Part shown: positions 9,018 to 18,160 of the stretch, in pieces
How positions within the stretch are numbered: position 1 is the stretch's first letter
How the letters are laid out: each line of letters begins with the position of its first letter
Source: Halothece sp964463655
Lineage (GTDB): Bacteria; Cyanobacteriota; Cyanobacteriia; Cyanobacteriales; Rubidibacteraceae
Length of the DNA: 64,000 nt
NCBI GenBank assembly: GCA_964463655.1
Contig: CAYXDG010000006.1
Location: forward strand, 1 to 64,000
Direction of reading: 5' to 3'
The notes under the pieces: model-generated
What the model was told of the DNA's origin: nothing
Database searches by the model: none
What the model saw: the letters and a program-made list of their open reading frames with translations, nothing else
Translations under genes and position numbers: made by a program

Positions 9018-9500
9018 CTACCACCACTTTAGGGCAAAATACCCAGTTTGTTGGGACAGTTCTTCTTCTGTCAACCAGTCCACCAGCTTATATGTTCCAA
9101 AGACATGATCCCACCAATCGACTCCTAAACCAAAGTTATGATGCCACATTCCGTATTTATGATGGACATAGTGAACGGGCATTTTCATCCAGAAGCATTT
9201 GGTGGGGTTTTCGTGCTGGAGTTGATGGGCATAAGCAGAGAAAATCGAGTAACACAGCGCACCCGCTAGCCAACCCATTCCCACTTCCCAAGAGATGAAA
9301 AATGGCAATAACATCGCGATCGCGCTACCCTTTACATAGTCTAGAAACTCCCACAGCACCCCTTGTCCTTCATTACGGCGATGGTGGTCGCGGTGGCGTT
9401 CCCCCAGTTTCTGCGAGGCGTGCATCAGCCGATGAATCCAGTATTCCACGAAACTGGCAACAACAAAAGCGCTAATTAAACTAATACTCAGAGCAATCAT
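9018..9500 (-). CDS. Fatty acid hydroxylase / sterol desaturase-family di-iron membrane protein
   Basis: The protein has the family's histidine clusters in order: HRLMH, HRDHHRR, HQLQH, HYVHHKYGMWHHNF, between hydrophobic segments. This is the di-iron arrangement of the FAH superfamily, which includes CrtZ-type carotenoid hydroxylases and fatty-acid hydroxylases. The ATG at 9500 is preceded by GAGGG at good spacing. A GTG at 9515 is in frame but less likely. The stop of the JmjC gene lies 23 bases upstream, so the two are probably co-transcribed. Whether a lipid or a carotenoid is hydroxylated cannot be decided. Confidence 0.8.
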   Translation of the reverse strand: MIALSISLISAFVVASFVEYWIHRLMHASQKLGERHRDHHRRNEGQGVLWEFLDYVKGSAIAMLLPFFISWEVGMGWLAGALCYSIFSAYAHQLQHENPTKCFWMKMPVHYVHHKYGMWHHNFGLGVDWWDHVFGTYKLVDWLTEEELSQQTGYFALKWW

Positions 9501-9523
9501 AATTTTAACCCTCACACTCTCTC

Positions 9524-10447
9524 TTAAATTTTATACAACATTTGTTTGATGATCTTCCAACTCGGTTGTTTTAAAAATTGTTTAATTGTTCCCAGCGCGA
9601 TCGGGGCAAGTGCTAAGATATTACCGATCACCAGTCGCCACCGTTGCCAAGATAAATAATTTTCTAGTGTGGGGGAGACTTGCCAAAATCGACTAACCGA
9701 ACAGGACATTTCATCTTCTTCTAAAGTCGTAATTTCATGCCACCATCCCACAGGAATAAATAGCACTTCTCCCGCTTCTAAGATAATGGTTTCTTGCTGT
9801 TTTTGGGCGGTTTCAAATTTAGGAAATGTTTGAAAATCAGCATTTTCAATATCCACCCGACTATAACAAGCTCGTAGTTTCAAACCGTGACGTAAATGTG
9901 TCCAGATCGAAAACGGATATAAATTTTCAGTGACCGTTGGCGGAAATAGAACTACTTTTTTCTTGCCATAAAGTTGGCAGATTGTCCCATCAACAATATC
10001 ATAATGGAGAGAAGAAGTATGTCCCCCATGTCCCATATACATCCGATAACCTGTGATTGGTTTTAATTTCAGTTTTGCTCCTAATTCCTGTAAAGAATTA
10101 ATCTGGCTTAAGGGGGTATTTTCTAGAGAAGCCTTTGCTAAATAAATGTCTTCTGTTTTAGCTTGACCATTTCGCAACATTCGGGCATACTCTGAAAATA
10201 GCATCGGTTTGAGGTCAACGCCACTGCCAATGCTTTGCCATTGCTGTTTATCCTGTTGATAGCGCTGCTGTCCATAGTAGCGGACTAAAAATTCTTGCTC
10301 TGCGATCGCATTACACAAATAGTCTAAACTCCAATGAGCATCTTCGGCAAGCAATCCAGTTAAAACTAAAGGCTGATTCTTTTTTTGATATAATTCTAAG
10401 AAACTCTCAGGGGAGATTTCAGAGATATCAACTTTCGGAATTGACAT
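9524..10447 (-). CDS. JmjC/cupin_8-type Fe(II)/2-oxoglutarate oxygenase-like protein
   Basis: About 307 residues with a cupin_8 (JmjC) fold. The metal-binding HxD is in SSLHYDIVDG, followed by GKKKVVLFPP, and the distal histidine is in FIPVGWWHEI. Family members hydroxylate protein or small-molecule side chains using 2-oxoglutarate. The final 50 residues contain a hydrophobic segment, so membrane attachment is possible. The ATG at 10447 is preferred over an upstream in-frame codon at 10474, because it leaves 49 bases for promoters shared with the divergent GH3 gene. It appears to be the first gene of the minus-strand row. Confidence 0.8.
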   Translation of the reverse strand: MSIPKVDISEISPESFLELYQKKNQPLVLTGLLAEDAHWSLDYLCNAIAEQEFLVRYYGQQRYQQDKQQWQSIGSGVDLKPMLFSEYARMLRNGQAKTEDIYLAKASLENTPLSQINSLQELGAKLKLKPITGYRMYMGHGGHTSSLHYDIVDGTICQLYGKKKVVLFPPTVTENLYPFSIWTHLRHGLKLRACYSRVDIENADFQTFPKFETAQKQQETIILEAGEVLFIPVGWWHEITTLEEDEMSCSVSRFWQVSPTLENYLSWQRWRLVIGNILALAPIALGTIKQFLKQPSWKIIKQMLYKI

Positions 10448-10496
10448 TATCTTCTGACGTTCAAAACTCTGCACAAATATTATACCTTTAACGCTG

Positions 10497-12179
10497 ATGT
10501 CTAATTTTTTATTGAATACTTTAAAAATTGCCTCTCAAGTTGCTAAGTTTCAATTTGAACAAGAAACAAAGGCAGTTTCTGAGACACAAGCGAAGTTTCT
10601 CAAAACTGTTTTAAAGTCCCATCAAGAGACAGTTTTGGGCAAGGAAGAAAAACTGGAGGCAATTCAAACTATTGATGAATTTCGATCGCGCATTCGAGTT
10701 CGTTCCTATGCTAATTATGAACCATATATTGATCGCATGGCACAAGGAGAAGAAAATATCTTGACGCGCGATCGCGTTACCTATTTTAACACCACCAGTG
10801 GCTCAACGGGCAAACAAAAACTCATTCCAGTGACCCGAAAATTCCAAAACTCATTAGGAAAAGCCAATTTAGTGAGTATTGGTTTTCTCAATAGTGCTTT
10901 AAAAAAACAAGGGAAACAGTTGGGAAAACTCCTGCTAACCAATAGTACAGATATTTCTGGTTATACCACTGGGGGAATTCCTTATGGGAGTGGATCTGCT
11001 GGCGTTTTAAAGATGGGAAAATGGGTCTATCAACAACTGTTTGCAAACCCTTATGAAACCCTCCAAATTCGTGATAGTATTGCCCGTCACTATATCTCTC
11101 TCCTGTTTGCGTTACAGAGTCCAAGTTTGGGAGGAATGGCTGCTAACTTTCCCATGTTAATTCTTCGCACTTGCCAATACTTAGAACAATATAGCAAAGA
11201 TTTAATTCATGACTTAAAGTTTGGTAAAATTCCCACATGGCTGAATCTAGAATCTCATCTTAGAAACCAATTGGAAAAACAACTCTTTCCACAACCGCAA
11301 CGTGCAGAAGAGTTAGAAATGATCCTCAAGTCCCAAGGATATTTAACCCCGAAAAAAGTTTGGCAAAACTTGTCTTATGTTGCCACAGCTAGAGGAGGAA
11401 CATCTGATTTTTATCTGCAACGTTTCCTCGATTATTTTGAGGATACCTCAGTTTTTGGCGCTGCTTATACCTCCGCAGAAGCCACTTATAGCATTTATCC
11501 AGATGTTAATATTGATGGGAGTGTTTTAGCAGTGGGAACGGGTTTTTTTGAGTTTATTCCTGAAACAGAAATAAATACTGATTATCCTAATACCCTTCTC
11601 GCAACAGAAGTGGAAGTGGGAAAACGTTATCGTATTCTTGTCACCAACTATAATGGTTTTTATCGTTATGATAATGGCGATGTTGTGGAAGTAGCTGGGT
11701 TTTATAATCAAGCACCTTTAATTGTTTTTCGTTATCGTCAAGGAGGGATTATTTCCTCAACGGTAGAAAAAACAACAGAAGCTCATGCAGTGGAAGTCAT
11801 GCGATGTTTACAGATTGAATTTAGTCTAATTCTAGAAGACTTTTGTATCACGCTTTCGGAAAAAGAAACCCCTGCTCATTATATCCTGAATATTGAACTG
11901 ACCACGGAAGAAAATGTTCCTGATTGGCATAAATTTCTAGAACGATTTGATGAACTTCTCAAAGAAATTAACCCTCGTTATGGCGCAAAACGTCAAGAAT
12001 TAGTTCCTCCCCCACGCTTACATTTATTAGGCAAGGGAAGTTTTGATGTTGTGCGTAAACGTCAACGAGAAAAGGGAATTCCAGACTCACAATTAAAGTT
12101 TCCTCATATTAGTGAAGACCGCAGTTTAGTTGCTGGGTTACAAGTTTTAGAAGAGTATCAATTGTCTGATGGCGAGTGA
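10497..12179 (+). CDS. GH3-family acyl-adenylate/amido synthetase
   Basis: The 560 residues match the GH3 family (plant auxin/jasmonate-amido synthetases and bacterial relatives) in the ANL adenylating superfamily. The phosphate-binding loop TTSGSTGKQKLIP lies near residues 98-110. The family's second and third motifs appear as AAYTSAEATYS and YRYDNGDVVEV. The C-terminal lid ends near RLHLLGKGSFDVVRKR. The enzyme probably activates a carboxylic acid with ATP and transfers it to an amine or amino acid. It is divergent from the JmjC gene with under 50 bases between, suggesting coordinated control. The acyl substrate is unknown. Confidence 0.82.
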   Translation: MSNFLLNTLKIASQVAKFQFEQETKAVSETQAKFLKTVLKSHQETVLGKEEKLEAIQTIDEFRSRIRVRSYANYEPYIDRMAQGEENILTRDRVTYFNTTSGSTGKQKLIPVTRKFQNSLGKANLVSIGFLNSALKKQGKQLGKLLLTNSTDISGYTTGGIPYGSGSAGVLKMGKWVYQQLFANPYETLQIRDSIARHYISLLFALQSPSLGGMAANFPMLILRTCQYLEQYSKDLIHDLKFGKIPTWLNLESHLRNQLEKQLFPQPQRAEELEMILKSQGYLTPKKVWQNLSYVATARGGTSDFYLQRFLDYFEDTSVFGAAYTSAEATYSIYPDVNIDGSVLAVGTGFFEFIPETEINTDYPNTLLATEVEVGKRYRILVTNYNGFYRYDNGDVVEVAGFYNQAPLIVFRYRQGGIISSTVEKTTEAHAVEVMRCLQIEFSLILEDFCITLSEKETPAHYILNIELTTEENVPDWHKFLERFDELLKEINPRYGAKRQELVPPPRLHLLGKGSFDVVRKRQREKGIPDSQLKFPHISEDRSLVAGLQVLEEYQLSDGE

Positions 12180-12424
12180 TCAGAGTTTACTATATCTAGA
12201 TCACATACTATTATGTTATGAATAACAATATACTGTCTTCAAAAACAAGAACTGTAGTTGATTGAGGCGAAATTGAGTGAGAAATCGCAAGAAGAAAGGA
12301 GAGAGGGAGATGGTGCTGGGAGAGCATTTGCTCTAAAATATTTTCCGTGAGCTAGACTTTCCCTCTAATCTGCACGTTATAATTTGTTACGGAAGCTAAT
12401 ATTGTTTATTATTTGCATTATTTT

Positions 12425-12769
12425 ATGAGTAATCCTGCTCTACACGCCTTCTATGTAGGTCGCGCCTTTGCTGAGGTACTTGGGGAACGGTTGGAAGATA
12501 CTGTCACCAATGGACTGAGTGAACTGGGTCAACTAGAAGCTAAACAGCGAGAAGCGATGCGAGAATTTGTGGAAGAAGTGATGGCTCGCGCTGAGAAAAA
12601 CGAAGGTCAATCGGTTTCAACCAGCACTCAACCCACTACTTCCACGCGATCGCAAGCCAGCAAACGTTCTCCCGAAGACATTCAAGCGATGGTGGATGAA
12701 TTACGAGCTTCGATCGCCAGCTTAAGGACAGAACTAAACGCCTACAAAAGTCAAAAAGGATCATCTTAA
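12425..12769 (+). CDS. Small conserved helical protein (DUF6825/phasin-like)
   Basis: A 114-residue protein beginning MSNPALHAFYVGRAFAEVLG, followed by a charged helix (to about residue 65), a Ser/Thr-rich linker and a C-terminal coiled coil (MVDELRASIASLRTELN). I place it tentatively with the DUF6825 family of cyanobacteria; the function is unknown. The ATG at 12425 is used; a TTG at 12413 is in frame but unlikely. It lies 49 bases upstream of the ABC1 kinase start, probably in the same operon. The 245-base gap upstream (12180-12424) holds only a weak hairpin near 12321-12334. Confidence 0.7.
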   Translation: MSNPALHAFYVGRAFAEVLGERLEDTVTNGLSELGQLEAKQREAMREFVEEVMARAEKNEGQSVSTSTQPTTSTRSQASKRSPEDIQAMVDELRASIASLRTELNAYKSQKGSS

Positions 12770-12818
12770 AAAGTTTACTTATCCCTCTATCGCCAAAACG
12801 CTATCAAGGAATCGTGCT

Positions 12819-14564
12819 GTGTCTGCACTCTCTGAGAAATCAAATCAGTCTCTAAACCAACCCGTTATTCCAGCTTCTTCACCAGCCCCAGAAGCAGGGA
12901 AAAAAGCCTATCGTTGGAATCAAGAAAACTACTCTCGCAACCGTCGGCGTTTCGACATCTGGTTATTTGTCCTTTCTGTGATCTTTAAGCTCTGGTTAGA
13001 GGACAAAGAATGGAGCTATATCGGCGGTTACACAAAGGAAAAGAAGAAAACTCGGCGAAAAGCAAGAGCAGCTTGGATTCGGGAAAGTTTTCTCGAACTC
13101 GGTCCGACTTTTATTAAGGTTGGTCAATTATTCTCCACTCGCGCCGATATTTTTCCCAGTGAGTATGTTGAAGAGCTATCTAAGCTCCAAGACCGCGTCC
13201 CTGCTTTTGATTTTGAGCAAGTGGCAGCGATTATCAAGGAAGACTTAGGAAAACCAGTTGAGCAAGTGTTTCAAAGTTTTGACCCCACCCCGCTAGCTGC
13301 TGCGAGCTTAGGACAAGTTCACAAAGCGCAACTCCAAAACGGAGAAACAGTGGTGGTGAAAGTCCAACGACCAGGCTTGAAAAAATTATTCACCATTGAT
13401 TTAGCGATTCTCAAACGCATTGCCCGTTATTTTCAAAATCATCCTCGTTGGGGAAAAGGACGGGATTGGGTGGGCATTTATGACGAATGTTGTCGCATTC
13501 TTTGGGAAGAAGCGGATTACCTCAATGAAGGACGCAATGCAGATACCTTTCGCCGTAATTTCCAAAATTACGATCGCGTGCGTGTGCCGAGGGTGTTTTG
13601 GCGCTATACTTCATTACGGGTGCTAACCCTAGAGTATCTCCCAGGGATTAAAGTTAGCCATCATGAGGCTCTAGAAGCAGCAGGCATCGATCGCAGCATG
13701 ATTGCTCGTTTGGGCGCGGAAACCTATCTCCAACAATTGCTTTATGACGGCTTCTTTCATGCCGATCCTCACCCAGGCAATCTGGCTGTAAGCACCCAAG
13801 GCCAACTCATTTTTTACGATTTTGGCATGATGGGACGGATTAAGAGCAATGTTCGGGAAAACTTAATGGAAACCCTTTTTGGGATTGCGGAAAAAAATGG
13901 CGATCGCGTCCTCAATTCTTTAATTGAATTAGGTGCTCTGGCTCCAGTTGGTGATACCAGTGCAGTGCGACGATCCATTCAATATATGCTCGATCACTTT
14001 ATGGACGAGCCATTTGAGGAACAATCAGTGGCTGAAATCAGTGATGACCTCTATGAAATCGCCTACAACAACCCCTTCCGCTTCCCTGCCACCTTTACCT
14101 TTGTCATGAGGGCGTTTTCTACCCTAGAAGGAGTCGGGAAAACCCTCGACCCTGAATTTAACTTCATGGCAGTGGCTCAACCTTATGCAATGGAACTTAT
14201 GAACAGTAACGGTTACGATAACGGTCAAACCTTTCTCGATGAAATTGGGCGACAAGCGGCCCAAGTCAGTTCAACTGCCCTCGGCTTACCCCGTCGCTTA
14301 GAAGAAACAATTGATAAACTAGAGAGAGGAGATTTGCGCTTGCGAGTGAGATCGATCGAAAGCGATCGCCTTCTCAGGCGGATGAGCACTGTGCAATTAG
14401 GCACAAACTACACGCTGCTGATTGTGGCTTTTACAATTTCAGCAACCATTCTTGTGGTTAACGAATTGATCACTTTAGCAGTGATTATGGCTCTAGCTGC
14501 TGGTGCTTCCGCATTGGCCTTGATGCGCCTATTAAAACGACTCGATCGCTGGGATCGAATGTAA
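12819..14564 (+). CDS. ABC1/UbiB/AarF-family atypical kinase
   Basis: The 581 residues show the UbiB-family signatures. The KxGQ motif is in FIKVGQLFSTR, the Ala-rich loop LAAASLGQVHKA lies near residue 160, the catalytic stretch FHADPHPGNL near 317 and the metal-binding DFGMMG near 334. Two hydrophobic segments lie near the C terminus (about 530-570). Relatives support prenyl-quinone or tocopherol metabolism at membranes. Cyanobacteria and plastids hold several paralogs. The GTG start at 12819 is preceded by AAGGA at 8 bases. The PP2C phosphatase follows 60 bases downstream, giving a kinase/phosphatase pair. Confidence 0.9.
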   Translation: MSALSEKSNQSLNQPVIPASSPAPEAGKKAYRWNQENYSRNRRRFDIWLFVLSVIFKLWLEDKEWSYIGGYTKEKKKTRRKARAAWIRESFLELGPTFIKVGQLFSTRADIFPSEYVEELSKLQDRVPAFDFEQVAAIIKEDLGKPVEQVFQSFDPTPLAAASLGQVHKAQLQNGETVVVKVQRPGLKKLFTIDLAILKRIARYFQNHPRWGKGRDWVGIYDECCRILWEEADYLNEGRNADTFRRNFQNYDRVRVPRVFWRYTSLRVLTLEYLPGIKVSHHEALEAAGIDRSMIARLGAETYLQQLLYDGFFHADPHPGNLAVSTQGQLIFYDFGMMGRIKSNVRENLMETLFGIAEKNGDRVLNSLIELGALAPVGDTSAVRRSIQYMLDHFMDEPFEEQSVAEISDDLYEIAYNNPFRFPATFTFVMRAFSTLEGVGKTLDPEFNFMAVAQPYAMELMNSNGYDNGQTFLDEIGRQAAQVSSTALGLPRRLEETIDKLERGDLRLRVRSIESDRLLRRMSTVQLGTNYTLLIVAFTISATILVVNELITLAVIMALAAGASALALMRLLKRLDRWDRM

Positions 14565-14624
14565 TAAATTGGTCAAATAAACCTGTTATTTTTATTTTGT
14601 ACATTGGTTATTCAAAAAAAAGCT

Positions 14625-15404
14625 ATGAAACGTCGCTTTGATGGGCGAACTGACACGGGAGTTGTGCGTGCAGTCAACCAAGACTGCTTCTATTATGATC
14701 CGCGAGGACGTTTTTTTATCGTCGCCGATGGCATGGGAGGACACGCAGGAGGACAAGAAGCCAGTCGCCTTGCCACTCAAACTATTAGCCAATATTTAGA
14801 ACAACATTGGAATAGTGATTTAGAATCAGAAACCCTACTCCACAAAGCAGTTGAGGAAGCGAACGCAAAAATCATTGCGGATCAAAAAACTCATCCTGAA
14901 CGTGCAGAAATGGGAACAACTCTTGTGGCAGTTGTTTTCCGTCACGGACAATCTTGGTGTGTTCACGTGGGAGACTCGCGACTCTACTTGTGGCGAGATA
15001 ATGTCCTCACCCCCCTCACTGAAGATCATACTTGGGTAGCGTGGGCTTTAAGATCAGGAACCATCTCTCCCGAAGAAGCTGGAATTCATCCCTGGCGTCA
15101 TGTTTTATCTCAATGTCTTGGACGCAAAGAACTCTGTGCGATCGAAACAGATATTCTCAATGTTCAACCAGGCGATCGACTCCTACTCTGTAGCGATGGT
15201 TTAACAGGAGAAGTCTCAGACGAAGAGATTGGTATTTACCTAAGAGAAGCTGAAACCTGTGAAGAAGCCGTGAACGAACTGATTGAAACCGCTAAAGAAA
15301 ATGGGGGGTCTGACAATGTTACGGTAGTTGTTATTGAAGAAGGAGAATCCGAAGATAGCTTTAGCACTCAAGAAGAAGCAGATACCTTATCCTCAGACTA
15401 TTAA
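14625..15404 (+). CDS. PP2C-family Ser/Thr protein phosphatase
   Basis: About 259 residues with all core bacterial PP2C motifs: RAVNQD near residue 18, DGMGGH, AEMGTTL, GDSRLYL, SDGLTGEV and GGSDNVT. The aspartates bind the two metal ions of the catalytic centre. It is soluble. The C-terminal tail is acidic and Ser-rich. The ATG at 14625 gives the usual MKRRFDGRTD start; the TTG at 14604 is less likely. It follows an ABC1 kinase gene and ends just before a bidirectional hairpin. Confidence 0.9.
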   Translation: MKRRFDGRTDTGVVRAVNQDCFYYDPRGRFFIVADGMGGHAGGQEASRLATQTISQYLEQHWNSDLESETLLHKAVEEANAKIIADQKTHPERAEMGTTLVAVVFRHGQSWCVHVGDSRLYLWRDNVLTPLTEDHTWVAWALRSGTISPEEAGIHPWRHVLSQCLGRKELCAIETDILNVQPGDRLLLCSDGLTGEVSDEEIGIYLREAETCEEAVNELIETAKENGGSDNVTVVVIEEGESEDSFSTQEEADTLSSDY

Positions 15405-15418
15405 AAGTTTTAAGGAAA

Positions 15419-15439
15419 GAGGGCGCAACCCGCGCCCTC
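15419..15439. terminator. Bidirectional hairpin between convergent genes
   Basis: GAGGGCGC and GCGCCCTC form a GC-rich 8-bp stem with a 5-base loop between the ends of the PP2C gene and the distal prohibitin gene. There is no clear T tract, so terminator efficiency is uncertain. Confidence 0.6.
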
Positions 15440-15449
15440 CTAGTGATGA

Positions 15450-16367
15450 TTATTGGAAGGTTTCCTCAAACGGAGAGGGTTCATCCAGAGGAGACGATTC
15501 TGCAGGAGATGGCCGATCGCTGTCCACATCTGCTAAATCCCCTAAATTAAATAAGAAAGGAACACTGCTTTTGTTTTCCCCTCCTAATACCAAAACATTG
15601 GGCATTTGCGCCCCTCCTTGTCGCCAAGCCTCGATTGCTTCTTTTTGTAGCACCAGCGACCCCCCTTGCGCCCGTAAGGTATCCGCTAACAACCGTTGTG
15701 CTTCAGCACGTCCTTTCGCCCGATTGATGTCTGCTTGCGCCTTTTGTTCGGCTTCTCTGGCAATATAAACCGCCCTTTGAGCGCTTTGTTCTGCGATTTG
15801 TTTATCTTCCACTGCTTGGGCAAAGGCTTCTGTAAAATTGAGATCAATCACACTGGTATCGAGGATAATAATCCCATATTTATCCAAGCGCTCACTGAGA
15901 GCAACATCAAAATCCTCCTTCAACTCATCCCGTCTGGTGATCGCCTCTTCAGCAGTTTTTCGCGCTGCTGCCACTTTAAACGATTCTTGCGTTTGGGGAG
16001 AAATAATTTTCGCCACCACATTACTTAATGTCCCTTGTTTCCGACGAATATCCACCACTCGCACAGGGTCGAGACGGAAGTTAATGGCAAAACTTGCATT
16101 CAAATCTTGTAAGTCTTTTGTCGCACTTTGGGCAGGGACTTCATATTTTTGCACCGTCACATCATATACATCCACTTTAGAAATAATGGGCGGTTTAAAG
16201 TGAATCCCTTCTAAAAGCGCTCCGTCTTGGGCTTTTCCTAGAATACTCAGCACCCCTGCTTCCCCTGGATTAATAACAGAGTAGGAATTGAAGCCAAGGA
16301 TCAGTAGTAGTGCTGCAATGATTCCGCCCGCGATCGAGATTATACTTTGGGAATTGGGTTTATTCAA
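15450..16367 (-). CDS. Prohibitin/SPFH (band 7) membrane protein, copy 2
   Basis: The 305-residue protein has one N-terminal transmembrane segment (about 8-28) and an SPFH domain beginning INPGEAGVLSILGKAQ. A long coiled-coil (AEEAITRRDELKED onwards) and the EQKAQADINRAKGRAEAQRL stretch follow. It is a close paralog of the next gene upstream, only 28 bases away. Homologs such as Synechocystis Slr1106 form large ring or cap assemblies at membranes. The acidic Ser/Pro-rich tail differs from the upstream copy. Confidence 0.9.
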   Translation of the reverse strand: MNKPNSQSIISIAGGIIAALLLILGFNSYSVINPGEAGVLSILGKAQDGALLEGIHFKPPIISKVDVYDVTVQKYEVPAQSATKDLQDLNASFAINFRLDPVRVVDIRRKQGTLSNVVAKIISPQTQESFKVAAARKTAEEAITRRDELKEDFDVALSERLDKYGIIILDTSVIDLNFTEAFAQAVEDKQIAEQSAQRAVYIAREAEQKAQADINRAKGRAEAQRLLADTLRAQGGSLVLQKEAIEAWRQGGAQMPNVLVLGGENKSSVPFLFNLGDLADVDSDRPSPAESSPLDEPSPFEETFQ

Positions 16368-16395
16368 AAAAATTAGCTCCTCGTATGAAATTGGT

Positions 16396-17361
16396 TTATC
16401 TTAAGTTGCCATACCCTGGGGGAAGATTCAGGGGAGATAAGGAGTCTTTTTCCTCCTTTTCAAAAGGAGAAGGCTCATCTAAAGGGGATGCTTCTTTAGG
16501 AGAAGGACGGTCTTGATCAATATCCGCTAAATCCCCTAAATTAAACAAGAAGGGAATACTGCTTTGGTTTTCCCCTCCTAAAATTAACACATTGGGCATT
16601 TGCGACCCTCCTTGTCGCCAAGCCTCGATCGCCTCTTTTTGTAGCACCAGAGACCCCCCTTGCGCCCGTAAGGTATCCGCTAACAACCGTTGTGCTTCTG
16701 CTTTCCCTTTGGCTCGGTTAATATCCGCTTGCGCTTTTTGTTCAGCTTCCCTAGCAATATAAACCGCCCGTTGAGCGCTTTGTTCGGCAATTTGTTTATC
16801 TTCCACCGCCTGAGCAAACTCCTTGGTAAAATTCAGGTCAATGACGCTTGTATCAAGGACAACAATGCCATATTTGTCCAATCGATTATTTAATGCGATA
16901 TCAAAGTCCGCTTTTAACTCATCCCGCTTGGTGATTGCTTCTTCGGCGGTTTTTCGCGCTGCTGCAATCTTAAACGATTCTTGGGTTTGAGGGGCAATCA
17001 CTTTCGAGACAACATTACTCAATGTTCCCTGTTTCCGTCGAATGTCCACCACTTTCACAGGGTCAAGACGAAAATTAATCGCAAAACTCGCCTTTAAATC
17101 TTGTAAGTCTTTGGTTGCACTTTGGGCAGGCACTTCAAACTTTTGCACCGTCACATCATACACATCCACTTTCGAGATAAAAGGAAATTTGTAATGAATT
17201 CCCTCTAATAAAGCATCTTCTTGAGCTTTTCCCAAAATGCTTAAAACCCCTGCTTCTCCCGGGTTAACGACAACATAAGAATTAAAGCCAATCAGGATTA
17301 ATAAAGCAGCAACAATTCCACCAATAATCGCGATGAGGCTTTGGTTTGTTTGTTTGGCCAA
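16396..17361 (-). CDS. Prohibitin/SPFH (band 7) membrane protein, copy 1
   Basis: At 321 residues this is the promoter-proximal member of a tandem pair. It has a transmembrane helix (about 10-30), an SPFH domain from VNPGEAGVLSILGKAQ, and the same coiled-coil body as the second copy, differing by scattered conservative changes. The tail carries about 15 extra residues (KEEKDSLSPLNLPPGYG). The pair could form a hetero-oligomeric ring as mitochondrial Phb1/Phb2 do (inference). The start is the ATG at 17361. Confidence 0.9.
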   Translation of the reverse strand: MAKQTNQSLIAIIGGIVAALLILIGFNSYVVVNPGEAGVLSILGKAQEDALLEGIHYKFPFISKVDVYDVTVQKFEVPAQSATKDLQDLKASFAINFRLDPVKVVDIRRKQGTLSNVVSKVIAPQTQESFKIAAARKTAEEAITKRDELKADFDIALNNRLDKYGIVVLDTSVIDLNFTKEFAQAVEDKQIAEQSAQRAVYIAREAEQKAQADINRAKGKAEAQRLLADTLRAQGGSLVLQKEAIEAWRQGGSQMPNVLILGGENQSSIPFLFNLGDLADIDQDRPSPKEASPLDEPSPFEKEEKDSLSPLNLPPGYGNLR

Positions 17362-17528
17362 GATTTCTCTCCTTATTCACTATTGGGTACGGTTTTCATT
17401 CATTGTCTCATAGCTAAGGGATATCCTAACGAGATATCATGATTAATCAGGTTGCTTGCTCACTTTTTGCTTCAATAACATGGGACAATTACTTGAGAAG
17501 CGCGATCGCTGCTCTAAATTAAGATTGA

Positions 17529-17933
17529 TTATTCTCTATGGAGACGTTTTAATTCTTCTCGTAAAGCCTCTACTTGTTGGCGAAGCGTATCAATATCCTC
17601 GCCTCCCTCTGCTTTTGAAGATTCCTCCCTTTCGCTGCTCGCGTCTTCCTCTTCTTCAATAATTTCAATTCGTCTAGGTTCTCCTGTGCCAGAAGTTCCC
17701 CCAGAAGACTGATTTTGTCCCCGTTGTGCTTCAGAAATTAGTTCTTGCACAAATTGACGGGCTTCTTCTGAATTCATTTCGCCTCGTTTCACCAACTCAT
17801 CCGCCAGTTTTTGGCCCTCAGTGCGGAGTTCTTTGAATTTTTCAGAGGCTTGTTCTTGTGCGTAGTCTGCTAAACCAACACCGAAATAGAAGGCTTTTTG
17901 TATAATATCGCCGAGTCCAAATTGATTTGACAT
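17529..17933 (-). CDS. Phasin-like coiled-coil protein
   Basis: 134 residues: an N-terminal amphipathic region (GLGDIIQKAFYFGVGLADYA), a charged helix ending LADELVKRGEMNSEEARQF, a Gly/Ser/acidic linker (about 80-110) and a C-terminal coiled coil (IDTLRQQVEALREELKRLHR). The layout fits the PhaF/PhaI-like phasin or poly(hydroxyalkanoate)-granule family. No PHA synthase lies nearby, so a granule role is uncertain. It stands alone 167 bases upstream of the prohibitin pair on the same strand. Confidence 0.7.
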   Translation of the reverse strand: MSNQFGLGDIIQKAFYFGVGLADYAQEQASEKFKELRTEGQKLADELVKRGEMNSEEARQFVQELISEAQRGQNQSSGGTSGTGEPRRIEIIEEEEDASSEREESSKAEGGEDIDTLRQQVEALREELKRLHRE

Positions 17934-18160
17934 AGATTGACTAATCCTCCCAAGGAAATCATGACTATCCCTATTTCATAGCTTAACTTGTCTGCCCACT
18001 CGAAAAAAATTGACAAATAGGCAATGATATGCTAGAGGGAGAAAATTAAGGATCAATTTCAATTTCGATACAATCAAGACACCAACCATCAATATTGTTC
18101 GCTTGTTACCCCTTGTGGCTTTATGATGGGGGGGTGTGGTGTGAAGTGAAAGGAAATAAG

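Noticed and set aside
12290..12360. Possible small RNA or tRNA-like fold upstream of the 114-residue protein
   Set aside because: Only a 5-6 bp hairpin can be drawn; no anticodon arm, T-arm or known RNA motif.
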